A stretch of DNA of 64,000 nucleotides from Pseudomonas sp. LS44 (GCF_024730785.1 NZ_CP102830.1:248001-312000), one strand, 5' to 3'; shown: positions 34,733 through 45,701, counted from the first letter of the stretch. A program made the numbers and translations. The notes: generated from the letters alone by a model not told the origin.

Positions 34733-36501
34733 ACGAGGTAGCGCTGAGCGACAAGCTGGGCCTGGACATCCGCATCGAGCAGGTGCGGCTGGTGTTCATC
34801 GGCATGCGCAGCTCGCTGTTCCTGGGTCTCGCCCTGGCCCTGGTGCTGCTGCTGGCCCTGGACTCCGCCGAGAACCGCCAGCGCTTGCTGGGCTGGTTTG
34901 CCCTGGTGGTGGTGACGCGCGTGCTGTGCGTGGGTTACGCGATGCTGGCCCTGCGCCGCGGCGTGACGCCGGGCAACGCGTCCCGGCTGATTCTGGGCAT
35001 GAGCCTGATCAAGGTGCTGGAGGGTTTGGCCTGGGGCTCATTGGCCTGGGTGGTGATGGGGCACGGCTCGCTGATGGAGCAATTGCTGGTCATGGCCTCG
35101 CTGGCCGGGGTGAGTGGCAATGCGGTGTCGCTGCTGGCGCCGGTGTTCCCCCTCTATGCCAGCATGCAGTTTGCGCAACTGGTGGCCATCAACAGCAAGC
35201 TGTGGCTGATCGGGGATGCGTCCTATCGCAATCTGGCCATTGGCTGCAGCCTGTATGTCGCCGGCCAGGTCGGGCAGGCGCTGATCGCCCAGCGGGCGTC
35301 GCGGCGCTCCATCGCCCTGCGCTTCGAGAACCTCGACCTAGTCGAACGCTTACAGGTGGAGAGCGAGCGAGCCGAGGCGGCGCGGGACACGGCCGAGCAG
35401 GCCAATCTGGCCAAATCGAAGTTCCTGGCCGCCGCCAGCCATGACCTGCGCCAGCCGGCGTATGCCCAGGAGCTGTTTCTGGAAGTCCTGGCGCGCAGCG
35501 AGCTGTCGGACATACAGCACAAGGTGTTGAACCGTGCGCGGGCGGCCAGCCAGGCCTCGGCGCAGATGCTCAATACCTTGCTGGATTTTTCGCGTATCGA
35601 GGCCGGGGTGATCGAGCCGCAGCGCCGGGCGTTCCGCCTGCAGCCGTTGTTCAACAAGCTGGAGAATGAACTGGGCAGCCTGGCGGATGCCAAGGACATC
35701 GTCTATCGATGCCGCGAAACCCAGTTGGCGGTGGATTCCGACCCGGCCTTGCTGGAGCTGATGTTGCGCAACCTGATCGCCAACGCGATCCGCTATACCG
35801 AGCGGGGCGGCTTGCTGGTCGCCTGTCGCAGGCGCGGCGATGCGGTGTTGATCGAAGTCTTCGACACCGGCATCGGCATCGAGCCGTCGCAGCAGGGCGA
35901 TGTGTTCCGCGAGTTTCACCAGCTGGGCAATCCGGAGCGCGACCGCCTCAAAGGGCTGGGTCTGGGCCTGGCAATTACCGAGGGCTTGGCGCGTTCGCTG
36001 GGGCACGGCGTGAGCCTGGTGTCCCGGCCCGGCCGTGGCAGTGTGTTCCGGATCCGCCTGCCCCTGGCCCAGGGCAACTTCAGCGACGATGTGTTCGAGC
36101 AGCCCAGTGCGCCGCAATTGCAGGCCAAGCGTTTGCGTGGCCTGCGGGTGCTGGTGATCGATGACGATGCCAGCGTGCGCGATGGCATGCTGCACCTGCT
36201 GGAGGATTGGGGCTGCGAGTGCCGCGCCGTGGAGGATATTGAGGATGCGCTGCGGCAGGTCGAGCAGTGGCCGGTGCAGGTGTTGATCAGTGATTACCGC
36301 TTGCGCGAGCACCAGACCGGCGCCCAGGCCATCAGCCAGGTGCGCGAGGCGTTGGGCGCGGCGGTGCCGGCCTTGATCATCACCGGCGACACCGCGCCGG
36401 AACGCTTGCGCGAGGCGCGTACCAGTGGTGTGCCCTTGTTGCACAAGCCCGTGTCGCCCGCGCAGTTGTACCGGGCGCTGGTCAACAGCCTGGACGACTG
36501 A
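34729..36501 (+). CDS. Hybrid sensor histidine kinase with HDLRQP motif and C-terminal receiver
   Basis: 590 residues if the TTG at 34729 is used. It overlaps the response-regulator stop (TTGA) and has GGGG eight bases upstream. No ATG lies near the N-terminus until 34804. Residues 25-190 hold about six membrane helices and no large periplasmic loop, so the signal is probably sensed in the membrane. A short coiled coil leads to the HisKA domain with His238 in SHDLRQPAYAQ, then HATPase motifs N (NLIANAIRYTE), G1 (DTGIGI) and G2 (GLGLGLAI). The receiver (VLVIDDDASV, LISDYRL, HKPV) starts near 470. HDLRQP kinases often feed LuxR regulators. Confidence 0.92.
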   Translation: MNEVALSDKLGLDIRIEQVRLVFIGMRSSLFLGLALALVLLLALDSAENRQRLLGWFALVVVTRVLCVGYAMLALRRGVTPGNASRLILGMSLIKVLEGLAWGSLAWVVMGHGSLMEQLLVMASLAGVSGNAVSLLAPVFPLYASMQFAQLVAINSKLWLIGDASYRNLAIGCSLYVAGQVGQALIAQRASRRSIALRFENLDLVERLQVESERAEAARDTAEQANLAKSKFLAAASHDLRQPAYAQELFLEVLARSELSDIQHKVLNRARAASQASAQMLNTLLDFSRIEAGVIEPQRRAFRLQPLFNKLENELGSLADAKDIVYRCRETQLAVDSDPALLELMLRNLIANAIRYTERGGLLVACRRRGDAVLIEVFDTGIGIEPSQQGDVFREFHQLGNPERDRLKGLGLGLAITEGLARSLGHGVSLVSRPGRGSVFRIRLPLAQGNFSDDVFEQPSAPQLQAKRLRGLRVLVIDDDASVRDGMLHLLEDWGCECRAVEDIEDALRQVEQWPVQVLISDYRLREHQTGAQAISQVREALGAAVPALIITGDTAPERLREARTSGVPLLHKPVSPAQLYRALVNSLDD

Positions 36502-36552
36502 GCGGCCCGCCACCGCGGCGGCGCCCGACGGTGCAATTGGTAGCGCTGCGAG

Positions 36553-36607
36553 GTAGGGCGGGTGAAACCCGCGAGTGGCGAACCTTGGCGGGTTGCACCC
36601 GCCCTAC
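36553..36607. repeat. GTAGGGCGGGTGAAACCCGC palindrome, copy in first tandem unit
   Basis: The same family as 26561-26615: the arms GTAGGGCGGGTG and CACCCGCCCTAC surround AAACCCGCGAGTGGCGAACC and a GGCGGGTTG core. The duplicate is at 36792-36846. Confidence 0.85.
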
Positions 36608-36791
36608 AGGTCTACGCGGACAGAACCCTCTCCTTCTGGGGAGAGGGCAGGGTGAGGGGGCGCAGCGAGGTAGGGCGAAGATGTTGCGTTGCTACGAAGC
36701 TCCCTCCCCTCACCCCGGCCCTCTCCCCAGCGGGGAGAGGGGGAGGAGGTGCAGTTTGTAGGATGGGTTGAGCTGCGCGGTTGCCAGCGAG

Positions 36792-36846
36792 GTAGGGCGG
36801 GTGAAACCCGCGAGTGGCGAACCTTGGCGGGTTGCACCCGCCCTAC
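36792..36846. repeat. GTAGGGCGGGTGAAACCCGC palindrome, copy in second tandem unit
   Basis: Identical in layout to 36553-36607, displaced by 239 bases. It belongs to the tandem duplication rather than being an independent insertion. Confidence 0.85.
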
Positions 36847-37023
36847 AGGTCTACGCGGACAGAACCCTCTCCTTCTGGGGAGAGGGCAGGGTGAGGGGGC
36901 GCAGCGAGGTAGGGCGAAGATGTTGCGTTGCTACGAGGCTTCCTCCCCTCACCCCGGCCCTCTCCCCAGCGGGGAGAGGGAGAGGAGGTGCAGTTTGTAG
37001 GATGGGTTGGGGCACGCAGGTCC

Positions 37024-37096
37024 GTAGGATGGGTTGAGCGAAGCGATACCCATGCGGCGCAAATGTTGGGTATCGCTTCGCTCAACGCCAACCTAC
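37024..37096. repeat. Palindromic intergenic repeat, GTAGGATGGGTTGAGCGAAGCG family
   Basis: The left arm GTAGGATGGGTTGAGCGAAGCG and the right arm CGCTTCGCTCAACGCCAACC, followed by TAC, pair around GATACCCATGCGGCGCAAATGTTGGGTAT. Relatives are at 53365-53452 and 58036-58142. Confidence 0.85.
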
Positions 37097-37110
37097 AGGC
37101 GCCCGAAAAC

Positions 37111-37138
37111 AAAAAAGCCCGGCACTTGGCCGGGCTTT
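37111..37138 (-). terminator. Rho-independent terminator of ilvD
   Basis: GCCCGGC / GCCGGGC stem with a 5-base loop and, on the reverse strand, a run of six T after the stem. It lies 22 bases beyond the ilvD stop. Confidence 0.92.
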
Positions 37139-37159
37139 CGGTGACACGCGGGTGACGAC

Positions 37160-38998
37160 TCAGCCGTCGAGCAGCGCCTTGTCGCGCACCGCGCCCTTGT
37201 CGGCGCTGGTGGCGAGCAAGGCGTAGGCCTTCAGCGCGGTGGTGACTTTGCGCGGACGGGCTTCGACCGGCTTCCAGCCTTTCTGATCCTGCTGCACGCG
37301 GCGTGCGGCCAGCTCGTCGTCGCTGACCAACAGGTTGATCGAGCGATTGGGGATGTCGATCAGCACCTTGTCGCCGTCGCGCACCAAGCCGATGGCACCG
37401 CCTGCGGCGGCTTCCGGCGAGGCGTGGCCGATCGACAGGCCCGAGGTACCGCCGGAGAAGCGGCCGTCGGTGAGCAGGGCGCAGTCCTTACCCAGACCTT
37501 TGGATTTCAGGTAGCTGGTCGGATAGAGCATTTCCTGCATGCCCGGGCCGCCTTTAGGGCCTTCGTAGCGGATGATCACGATGTCGCCGGCCTTCACTTC
37601 GTCGGCGAGGATGCCGCGCACGGCGCTGTCCTGGCTCTCGAAGATCTTCGCTTTGCCTTCGAACACATGGATCGACTCGTCGACGCCGGCGGTCTTCACC
37701 ACACAACCGTCGACGGCGATGTTGCCGTACAGCACGGCCAGGCCGCCTTCCTGCGAGTAGGCGTTGGCGACGCTGCGGATGCAGCCTTCGGCGCGGTCGT
37801 CGTCGACGGTATCCCAACGGGTCGACTGGCTGAACGCCGTCTGGGTCGGGATACCGGCCGGGCCGGCCTTGAAGAAGGTGTGCACGGCCTCGTCTTTAGT
37901 CTGGGTGATATCCCACTGGGCGATGGCGTCGAGCATCGACGGGCTGTGAATGGTCGGCACGTCGGTATGCAGCAGCCCGCCACGCGCCAGTTCGCCGAGG
38001 ATCGAGAAGATCCCGCCGGCGCGGTGCACGTCTTCCATGTGGTACTTCTGGATGTTCGGCGCGACCTTGCACAGCTGCGGCACGGTGCGCGACAGGCGAT
38101 CGATGTCGCGCAGGTCGAAGGCCACTTCGCCTTCCTGGGCGGCGGCCAGCAGGTGCAGGATGGTGTTGGTCGAACCGCCCATGGCGATGTCCAGGGTCAT
38201 GGCGTTCTCGAACGCCTTGAAGCTGGCGACGTTGCGTGGCAGCACCGACTCGTCGTTCTCGCCGTAGTAACGCTGGCACAGCTCGACGGCCAGACGCCCG
38301 GCGCGCAGGAACAGCTGCTCGCGGTCGCTGTGGGTGGCCAGGGTCGAACCGTTGCCCGGCAGGGCCAGACCCAGGGCTTCCATCAGGCAGTTCATCGAGT
38401 TGGCGGTGAACATGCCGGAGCAGGAGCCGCAGGTCGGGCAGGCGCTGCGCTCGTACTCGGCGACTTTCTCGTCGGAGGCGCTGTCGTCGGCGGCGACCAC
38501 CATGGCGTCGACCAGATCCAGGCCGTGGCTGGCCAGTTTGGTCTTGCCGGCTTCCATCGGCCCGCCGGAGACGAACACCACCGGGATGTTCAGGCGTAGC
38601 GCGGCCATCAGCATGCCGGGGGTGATCTTGTCGCAGTTGCTGATGCAGACGATGGCGTCGGCGCAGTGGGCGTTGACCATGTACTCGACGGAGTCGGCGA
38701 TGATCTCGCGGCTCGGCAGCGAATAGAGCATGCCGTCGTGACCCATGGCGATGCCGTCGTCGACCGCGATGGTGTTGAATTCCTTGGCCACGCCGCCGTG
38801 CTTCTCGATCTCGCGGGCGACCAGCTGGCCGAGGTCCTTCAGGTGCACGTGGCCGGGCACGAACTGGGTGAAGGAGTTGGCGATGGCGATGATCGGCTTC
38901 TTGAAGTCTTCATCCTTCATCCCGGTGGCGCGCCACAGGGCGCGGGCGCCGGCCATGTTGCGGCCGTGGGTGGAGGTCTTCGAACGGTAATCAGGCAT
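37160..38998 (-). CDS. ilvD: Dihydroxy-acid dehydratase
   Basis: A 612-residue Fe-S dehydratase, the third step of isoleucine/valine synthesis. Cluster cysteines are visible in [15 protein letters not shown] and [18 protein letters not shown], and a conserved block [18 protein letters not shown] follows. The C-terminal [23 protein letters not shown] is in two pieces below the family norm of variation. The length equals that of the Pseudomonas and E. coli enzymes. It is transcribed alone with its own terminator. The 481-base upstream space should hold its promoter. Confidence 0.97.
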   Translation of the reverse strand: MPDYRSKTSTHGRNMAGARALWRATGMKDEDFKKPIIAIANSFTQFVPGHVHLKDLGQLVAREIEKHGGVAKEFNTIAVDDGIAMGHDGMLYSLPSREIIADSVEYMVNAHCADAIVCISNCDKITPGMLMAALRLNIPVVFVSGGPMEAGKTKLASHGLDLVDAMVVAADDSASDEKVAEYERSACPTCGSCSGMFTANSMNCLMEALGLALPGNGSTLATHSDREQLFLRAGRLAVELCQRYYGENDESVLPRNVASFKAFENAMTLDIAMGGSTNTILHLLAAAQEGEVAFDLRDIDRLSRTVPQLCKVAPNIQKYHMEDVHRAGGIFSILGELARGGLLHTDVPTIHSPSMLDAIAQWDITQTKDEAVHTFFKAGPAGIPTQTAFSQSTRWDTVDDDRAEGCIRSVANAYSQEGGLAVLYGNIAVDGCVVKTAGVDESIHVFEGKAKIFESQDSAVRGILADEVKAGDIVIIRYEGPKGGPGMQEMLYPTSYLKSKGLGKDCALLTDGRFSGGTSGLSIGHASPEAAAGGAIGLVRDGDKVLIDIPNRSINLLVSDDELAARRVQQDQKGWKPVEARPRKVTTALKAYALLATSADKGAVRDKALLDG

Positions 38999-39245
38999 GA
39001 CGGATTCCTGCGGCTAATCAGGGAAGCATTGATGTGTTGCGAGCTGGGTCAGCGGTGGATCGTCGCGCGACGCGAGGGGCGTTGGTCGAGACGGGATCAC
39101 CGTCCGCACCGCCCGGGCTCACAAGCCCGCCGAGGATGATTGGCGAGGGATAGGCCGATTCTACGCCGCCGGCGCCCACTGGGGAAAGGCTGACGGTCGG
39201 CCGGTGGCGTCCGCGAGGTTCGGTGCCTCCGCTTTCCCCAGCCCC

Positions 39246-39335
39246 GTAGCCCGGATGCAATCTGGGAGTCCCACGGGCCTTGTTCCCGCCGGCTCGGCTC
39301 CCGTGCGTGCTGCTCCCGGATTGCATCCGGGCTAC
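39246..39335. repeat. Palindromic intergenic repeat, GTAGCCCGGATGCAATCCGG family (third copy)
   Basis: The left arm GTAGCCCGGATGCAATCTGGG and right arm CCCGGATTGCATCCGGGCTAC are separated by 48 bases, a longer spacer than in the copies at 4427 and 13229. Confidence 0.85.
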
Positions 39336-39363
39336 CTGCGCTCATGCCACCGTGGACTGCTTT

Positions 39364-39405
39364 TATCCCCTCGCCCCTCTGGGGAGAGGGCTAGGGAGAG
39401 GGGTG
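39364..39405. repeat. TATCCCCTCGCCCCT...GGGGAGAGGG intergenic element
   Basis: TATCCCCTCGCCCCTCTGGGG followed by AGAGGGCTAGGGAGAGGGG; the CT-rich half pairs with the GA-rich half. A near-identical copy is at 46922-46963 and the same arms are built into the tandem units at 36626 and 36865. Confidence 0.75.
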
Positions 39406-39479
39406 GCGGTGCGACCCTCTCACCACGCTGGCCGCCAAGGCTCCTCTGTCGTGATCGAGAGAGGAGTGAAGGCTCGGGC

Positions 39480-40817
39480 TTAGGCCGCTTGCGACAGCGT
39501 CGGGGCGGCCGCAATGGGCGAGGCGCTCGGGCGACGCAGGGCGTCGGCCAGCTGGTCCTTGTCCAGCTCGCCTTCCCAGCGGGCCACGACGATGGTCGCT
39601 ACCGCGTTGCCGACCAGGTTGGTCAGCGCGCGGCATTCGGACATGAAGCGGTCGATACCGAGGATCAGCGCCATGCCGGCAACCGGCACTGCCGGCACCA
39701 CTGAGAGGGTCGCGGCGAGGGTGATAAAGCCGGCGCCGGTGATCCCCGCCGCGCCCTTGGAGCTGAGCATGGCGACCAGCAGCAGAAGGATCTGATCGCT
39801 CAGCGCCAGCGGCGTGTCGGTGGCCTGGGCGATGAACAGCGCGGCCAGGGTCATGTAGATGTTGGTGCCGTCGAGGTTGAACGAGTAGCCGGTGGGGATC
39901 ACCAGACCGACCACCGAACGCTTGCAGCCGGCCTTCTCCATCTTGTCCATCAGGGTAGGCAGCGCCGCTTCCGAGGAGCTGGTGCCGAGCACCAGGAGCA
40001 GTTCTTCCTTGATGTAGCGGATCAGCGCGAAGATCGAGAAGCCGTTGTAGCGCGCCACCGCACCGAGCACCACGACCACGAACAGCAGCGCGGTGAGGTA
40101 GAAGGTGCCGATCAGCATGGCTAGGTTGGCCACCGAGCCGATGCCGTACTTGCCGATGGTGAAGGCCATGGCGCCGAACGCACCGATCGGTGCGGCTTTC
40201 ATCAGGATCGACACCAGTTTGAAGATCGGTGCGACCAACGCCTGGAGGAAGTTCACCACCGGGGTGCCCTTGTCGCCGACCAGCGCCAGGGAGATCCCGA
40301 ACAGCACCGAGAAGAACAGCACCTGGAGGATGTCGCCAGAAGCGAAGGCGCCGACGATAGTGGTCGGGATGATGCTGCTGAGGAAGCCGACGATGCTCTG
40401 CTCATGGGCCTTGGCGGCGAAATCGGCGACCGCCTTGGGGTCCAGCGAGGCGGCGCTGATGTGCATGCCAGCGCCCGGCTGGACGACGTTGCCGACGATC
40501 AGGCCGATCACCAGGGCCAGGGTCGAGAAGGTCAGGAAATACAGCATCGCCTTGCCGGCGACGCGGCCGACTTTCTTCATGTCGCTCATGCCGGCGATGC
40601 CGGTGGCGATGGTCAGGAAGATCACCGGGGCGATGATCATCTTCACCAGCTTGATGAAGGCATCCCCGAGCGGCTTCATCGCCTCACCGAGCTGCGGGTA
40701 GAAATGCCCGAGCAGGATGCCGATGAAGATGGCCAGCAGGACCTGGAAGTACAGGTGGCTGTAAAGAGGCGCTTTCTTGGCCGGCGCGAGGTCGGCGGTG
40801 AATTGTACAAGGCTCAT
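39480..40817 (-). CDS. dctA: C4-dicarboxylate transport protein DctA
   Basis: A 445-residue proton/sodium-coupled symporter for succinate, fumarate and malate in the inner membrane. DAACS-family motifs are complete: [33 protein letters not shown] and the [15 protein letters not shown] helix. I chose the start at 40817 ([10 protein letters not shown]). The frame runs on to 40898 through promoter DNA. It is divergent from dctB, and a sigma-54 promoter with two DctD-like sites lies between them. Confidence 0.96.
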   Translation of the reverse strand: MSLVQFTADLAPAKKAPLYSHLYFQVLLAIFIGILLGHFYPQLGEAMKPLGDAFIKLVKMIIAPVIFLTIATGIAGMSDMKKVGRVAGKAMLYFLTFSTLALVIGLIVGNVVQPGAGMHISAASLDPKAVADFAAKAHEQSIVGFLSSIIPTTIVGAFASGDILQVLFFSVLFGISLALVGDKGTPVVNFLQALVAPIFKLVSILMKAAPIGAFGAMAFTIGKYGIGSVANLAMLIGTFYLTALLFVVVVLGAVARYNGFSIFALIRYIKEELLLVLGTSSSEAALPTLMDKMEKAGCKRSVVGLVIPTGYSFNLDGTNIYMTLAALFIAQATDTPLALSDQILLLLVAMLSSKGAAGITGAGFITLAATLSVVPAVPVAGMALILGIDRFMSECRALTNLVGNAVATIVVARWEGELDKDQLADALRRPSASPIAAAPTLSQAA

Positions 40818-40893
40818 TGTTATATCTCCGGGGGCCTGCCAGGCCCAGGTAGTCGAACGGTGACGAAGCCGTGACCTCGTTGAGCAAGTCCTG

Positions 40894-40910
40894 AGCAAGG
40901 GCCGCGCCAG
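40894..40910 (-). promoter_or_regulatory. Sigma-54 (-24/-12) promoter of dctA
   Basis: On the reverse strand CTGGCGCGGCCCTTGCT matches the sigma-54 consensus TGGCAC-N5-TTGC with one mismatch and exact GG-N10-GC spacing. It lies about 80 bases before the dctA start codon. Sigma-54 dependence agrees with the adjacent dctB-dctD genes. Confidence 0.85.
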
Positions 40911-40984
40911 CTTTTCGTTATACGGTTAAGTTGTTGATATATAAGTTGTTTGTATGGAGTTTTGAGGCGAGTGGCGGCTGCTGT

Positions 40985-41002
40985 TGGGCGGATATCCGCA
41001 CA
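40985..41002. promoter_or_regulatory. Putative DctD-binding site 1
   Basis: TGGGCGGATATCCGCACA is an imperfect palindrome that matches at 16 of 18 positions the DctD target I recall from Rhizobium dctA (TGTGCGGAAATCCGCACA). It lies about 85 bases upstream of the -24 element. Confidence 0.65.
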
Positions 41003-41016
41003 GAGGTGTTGGGCTT

Positions 41017-41034
41017 TGTGCGGAATTCGGCGCA
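41017..41034. promoter_or_regulatory. Putative DctD-binding site 2
   Basis: TGTGCGGAATTCGGCGCA, a second palindrome of the same kind, starts 32 bases after site 1, about three helical turns, so both would face the same side of the DNA. It ends 34 bases before the dctB start. Confidence 0.65.
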
Positions 41035-41068
41035 GACTTTCGCCTCCCCCTTCCCGCGGCGACTGGCC

Positions 41069-42904
41069 ATGAGTGGATTCGATGCAAGTACCCGGTACGG
41101 ACGACGGCGCGCCTGGCTGCTGTTCGGTCTATTCGCCGTACTGCTGGCGACGCTGACCTTGTGGCTGGCCGGGGAGTACGGCCGCCGTCAGGCCTACACC
41201 GAGCTCGGCGAACGCGCGCGCCGCGATGCCGACCTGAACAGCGTGGTGTTGCGCACCGTGCTGGAGAAGCAGCGCTCGCTGCCCTTCGTGCTCGCCCAGG
41301 ATCGCGACATCCGCGACGCCCTGGTGTCGCGCAATGCCGCCGCGCTGCGGCGCATCGACCAGAAGTTCGAGAGCCTGCTGGCCGGCACCCGCGCCTCGGT
41401 GATCTACCTGTTGGATGCCGGCGGCCTGGCCGTGGCGTCCAGCAACTGGCGCGAGCCAACCAGTTTCGTCGGCTCGCGCTACGACTTCCGCGCCTACTAC
41501 CGCCAGGCTGCGGCCGGCGGCAGCGCCGAGCACTACGCGCTGGGCAGCGTCAGCCAGCGTCCGGGCCTGTACATCTCGCGGCGCGTGGAAGGGCCGTCGG
41601 GGATGCTCGGTGTGGTGGTGGTCAAGCTCGAGTTCGATCAGGTCGAGCTGGACTGGCAGCGTGCCGGCGACAGCAGCTACGTCACCGATGCGCACGGCAT
41701 CGTGCTGATCACCAGCCGGCCGGCGTGGCGCTTCATGACCCTGGCGCCGGTCGCCGCCGAGCAGCAGGGGGCGATTCGCGAGAGCCTGCAGTTCGGCGCC
41801 GCCTCGCTGGCGCCGCTACCGATCGAGCCGCGCACTCCGCAGGGCGAGCCGGACGTGGTGCGCGCGCAGCTGCCGGGCGCCGCGGCGCCGGCCGAATTCC
41901 TGCGGGTCAGCACCGCGGTGCCGGCGACCAACTGGCGCCTGCACCTGCTGGTGCCGACCGCGTCGGCGGTGCAGGGCGCGATGCGCGAGAGCCGCAGCCT
42001 GGCGCTGTTCGGCCTGGGTTTGCTGCTCGGCCTCGCCGCAGTCGTCCTCTACCGGCGGCAGAAGGCGATCCAGCGCGCCGCCGAGCAGGAAGCGGCGCGT
42101 CAGGAACTGGAACGCCGGGTGATCGAGCGCACCCGTGAGCTGAGCAGCGCCCGCGACCAGCTGCAGGAGCAGATCGACGAGCGCCTGAAGACCGAGGCCA
42201 GCTTGCAGTCGGTGCAGCAGGAGCTGGTGCAGGCCAACCGCCTGGCGATTCTCGGCCAGGTCGCCGCCGGCGTGGCCCACGAGATCAACCAGCCGGTCGC
42301 AGCGATCCGCAGCTACGCCGACAACGCGCGCACCTTCCTCAGCCGCGACAACGGCGAGCAGGCTGCGCGCAACCTGGAGCAGATCGCCAGCCTCACCGAG
42401 CGTATCGGCACCATCACCGACGAGCTGCGCAACTTTTCGCGCAAGGGCCGCCGCGAAATCGAGCCGATCCGCCTGGTCGAAGTCATCGACGGCGCGCTGC
42501 TGCTACTCGGCAGTCGCTTCCGCCAGCGCTACGGCCGCATTGAAGTGGCCATGCCGCCGGCCGAGCTGCGGGTGATGGGCACGAGCATTCGCCTCGAGCA
42601 GGTGCTGATCAACCTGCTGCAGAACGGCCTGGAGGCGGTGGAGAGCCATCCGGACGGGCGCATCGAAGTCAGCGTCAGTGAGCAAGATGAGCGCGTGGCG
42701 CTGATCGTCAGTGACAACGGTGCGGGCATCCCGGCGGCGATCCTGGCGGCGCTGTTCACCCCGTTCAACACCTCCAAGGAGGGCGGCCTAGGGCTCGGTC
42801 TGGTGATCTGCAAGGACATCGTCAGCGAGTTTGGCGGGCGCATCGAGGTCGCCAGCAGCGCCGCCGGTAGCCGTTTCACCGTGTATTTGCAGAAGGCCGT
42901 CTGA
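41069..42904 (+). CDS. dctB: C4-dicarboxylate sensor histidine kinase DctB
   Basis: A 611-residue membrane kinase. A first membrane helix (about residues 13-33), a periplasmic double-PAS/Cache sensing region to about 310 ([14 protein letters not shown] binding loop) and a second helix near 315-335 are followed by a coiled coil. The HisKA domain has His404 in [13 protein letters not shown], and the HATPase has [18 protein letters not shown] and GLGLGLVI. It senses external dicarboxylates and phosphorylates DctD, encoded two bases downstream. The start at 41069 ([10 protein letters not shown]) is preferred. The longer frame to 40931 crosses the regulatory sites. Confidence 0.95.
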   Translation: MSGFDASTRYGRRRAWLLFGLFAVLLATLTLWLAGEYGRRQAYTELGERARRDADLNSVVLRTVLEKQRSLPFVLAQDRDIRDALVSRNAAALRRIDQKFESLLAGTRASVIYLLDAGGLAVASSNWREPTSFVGSRYDFRAYYRQAAAGGSAEHYALGSVSQRPGLYISRRVEGPSGMLGVVVVKLEFDQVELDWQRAGDSSYVTDAHGIVLITSRPAWRFMTLAPVAAEQQGAIRESLQFGAASLAPLPIEPRTPQGEPDVVRAQLPGAAAPAEFLRVSTAVPATNWRLHLLVPTASAVQGAMRESRSLALFGLGLLLGLAAVVLYRRQKAIQRAAEQEAARQELERRVIERTRELSSARDQLQEQIDERLKTEASLQSVQQELVQANRLAILGQVAAGVAHEINQPVAAIRSYADNARTFLSRDNGEQAARNLEQIASLTERIGTITDELRNFSRKGRREIEPIRLVEVIDGALLLLGSRFRQRYGRIEVAMPPAELRVMGTSIRLEQVLINLLQNGLEAVESHPDGRIEVSVSEQDERVALIVSDNGAGIPAAILAALFTPFNTSKEGGLGLGLVICKDIVSEFGGRIEVASSAAGSRFTVYLQKAV

Positions 42905-42906
42905 CC

Positions 42907-44265
<1,359 letters not shown>

Positions 44266-44292
44266 GCCGTCATCGGCGCCAGGGTTACGGCA

Positions 44293-44351
44293 GTAGGAGC
44301 GAATTCATTCGCGATGGCGGTGGCCGGGATCGCGAATGAATTCGCTCCTAC
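44293..44351. repeat. Palindromic intergenic repeat, GTAGGAGCGAATTCATTCGCG family (complete)
   Basis: The arms GTAGGAGCGAATTCATTCGCG and CGCGAATGAATTCGCTCCTAC are perfect inverted copies around ATGGCGGTGGCCGGGAT. It lies between the convergent dctD and rlmI genes. This is the best-preserved copy of the family at 7878 and 26450. Confidence 0.9.
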
Positions 44352-44371
44352 AACGGGTATTGGTGAGACGG

Positions 44372-44409
44372 GTAGGGCGGGTGCAACCCGCGGGTTTCAC
44401 CCGCCCTAC
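44372..44409. repeat. Short GTAGGGCGGGTG...CACCCGCCCTAC palindrome
   Basis: GTAGGGCGGGTGCAACCCGCG joined directly to GGTTTCACCCGCCCTAC, lacking the central spacer found at 26561 and 36553. It looks like an internally deleted copy. Confidence 0.8.
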
Positions 44410-44504
44410 GTGATGTGGCTGCTACGAGCGCCCGAGACACACCTTTCGCCGTCGGCCGCGATTCGGCACGGCGCGCGTGCCTCGGCACCTCGGCACTACG
44501 GCCG

Positions 44505-45701
44505 TCAGGCGTTGGGCAGCAAGCGTACGGTCAGGCTCTTGATGTAGCGGGTCTCGGCGATTGCCGGGTGAACCGGGTGATCCGGGCCCTGGCCGCCGCG
44601 TTCGAGCAGCTGGATGTTGCGGTCGAGGTGGCGGGCGCTGGACAGCAGGATGTTCTGCAGATCGTCCTCCGGCAGGTGCATCGAGCAGGAGGCGCTGACC
44701 AGGATGCCGTCCTTGTTGAGCAGGCGCATGGCCTGTTCGTTGAGGCGGCGGTAGGCGGCTTCGCCGTTCTTCAGGTCCTTCTTGCGTTTGATGAACGCGG
44801 GTGGGTCGGCGACGATCACATCGAAGCGTTCCTCGGCGGCCTTGAGCTCCTTCAGCGCCTCGAACACGTCGCCTTCGACGCACACCAGTTTCTCCGCCAC
44901 GCCGTTCAAGGCGGCGTTGCGCTCGACGCCGTCCAGGGCCATCGCCGAACCGTCCACGCACATCACTTCACTGGCGCCGAACGCCGCCGCCTGCACGCCC
45001 CAGCCACCGATGTAGCTGAACAGATCGAGCACGCGCTTGCCCTGTACGTAAGGGGCCAGGCGCGCGCGGTTCATCCGGTGGTCGTAGAACCAGCCGGTTT
45101 TCTGCCCGGCCACCACCGGCGCTTCGAATTTGACGCCGTTCTCTTCCAGCGCGACCCATTCGGGGACCACGCCGAACACGGTTTCCACGTAACGCTCGAG
45201 ACCTTCGGCATCGCGCGCCGCGGAGTCGTTCTTGAGCAGGATGCCGCGTGGCTTGAGGACCTGGATCAGGGCGGCGAGCACCTCGTCCTTGTGGCGCTCC
45301 ATGGTCGCCGAGGCGATCTGCACCACCAGGATGTCGAAGAAACGGTCGACCACCAGACCCGGTAGCAGGTCGGAGTCGCCATACACCAAGCGGTAGCACG
45401 GTTGATCGAACAGCCGCTCGCGCAGGCTCAGGGCGACATTGATGCGGTGCACCAGCAGCGACTTATCGAACACGTGCTTCAAATCGCGCGACAGCAGGCG
45501 CGCGCAGATCAGGTTGTTCGGGCTGATGCCGACGATGCCCAGCGGCTTGCCGCCAGCGGCTTCGAGGATCGCCTGGTCGCCGGCCTGAAAGGCGGCGAGC
45601 GGGGTGGCGGCGACGTCGATTTCGTTGCTGTAGACCCACAGATGACCGGCGCGCAGGCGGCGATCGGCGTTGGCTTTGAGGCGCAGGCTGGGCAGGGACA
45701 T
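44505..45701 (-). CDS. Class I SAM-dependent rRNA methyltransferase (RlmI-like)
   Basis: A 398-residue methyltransferase with an N-terminal PUA-type domain (LKANADRRLRAGHLWVYSNE) and a Rossmann methyltransferase core: VLDLFSYIGGWGVQAAAFGA for SAM, IVADPPAFIKRKKDLKNG as the catalytic DPPxF loop, and the conserved cysteine in VSASCSMHL. Its closest known relative is RlmI, which makes m5C1962 in 23S rRNA. The start at 45701 (MSLPSLRLKA) is the family start. The longer frame upstream is intergenic. Confidence 0.88.
   Translation of the reverse strand: MSLPSLRLKANADRRLRAGHLWVYSNEIDVAATPLAAFQAGDQAILEAAGGKPLGIVGISPNNLICARLLSRDLKHVFDKSLLVHRINVALSLRERLFDQPCYRLVYGDSDLLPGLVVDRFFDILVVQIASATMERHKDEVLAALIQVLKPRGILLKNDSAARDAEGLERYVETVFGVVPEWVALEENGVKFEAPVVAGQKTGWFYDHRMNRARLAPYVQGKRVLDLFSYIGGWGVQAAAFGASEVMCVDGSAMALDGVERNAALNGVAEKLVCVEGDVFEALKELKAAEERFDVIVADPPAFIKRKKDLKNGEAAYRRLNEQAMRLLNKDGILVSASCSMHLPEDDLQNILLSSARHLDRNIQLLERGGQGPDHPVHPAIAETRYIKSLTVRLLPNA

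Larger units (their letters stand above)
36550..37009. repeat. 239-bp tandem duplication of composite repeats
   Basis: Two copies start at 36550 and 36789 with a constant 239-base offset and differ at only a few bases. Each copy contains three elements in order: GTAGGGCGGGTGAAACCCGC hairpin, a CCCTCTCC...GGAGAGGG pair of arms, and the start of a GTAGGATGGGTTG element. The last 18 bases of the first unit (36771-36788) have no counterpart in the second. Confidence 0.92.
36502..37159. other. 658-base gene-free block of stacked intergenic repeats
   Basis: The space between the convergent hybrid kinase and ilvD genes holds no credible gene. It consists of a 239-bp tandem duplication (36550-37009), a third hairpin repeat (37024-37096) and the ilvD terminator. 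Short open frames in it are carried by the repeats themselves. Confidence 0.85.
38999..39479. other. Intergenic region between dctA and ilvD
   Basis: 481 bases with no credible gene. The part from 38999 to about 39240 should carry the ilvD promoter, but no clear hexamers or leader peptide were found. The remainder holds the palindrome at 39246-39335 and a copy of the TCCCCTCGCCCCTC/GGGGAGAGGG element at 39364-39405. Confidence 0.6.

Noticed and set aside
36531..37155. Several 60-100 codon frames in the repeat block
   Set aside because: They duplicate with the 239-bp repeat and appear on both strands; no ribosome-binding site or protein-like composition.
38999..39245. Attenuator or leader peptide for ilvD
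   Set aside because: No short frame rich in Ile/Val/Leu codons and no terminator/antiterminator pair could be found.
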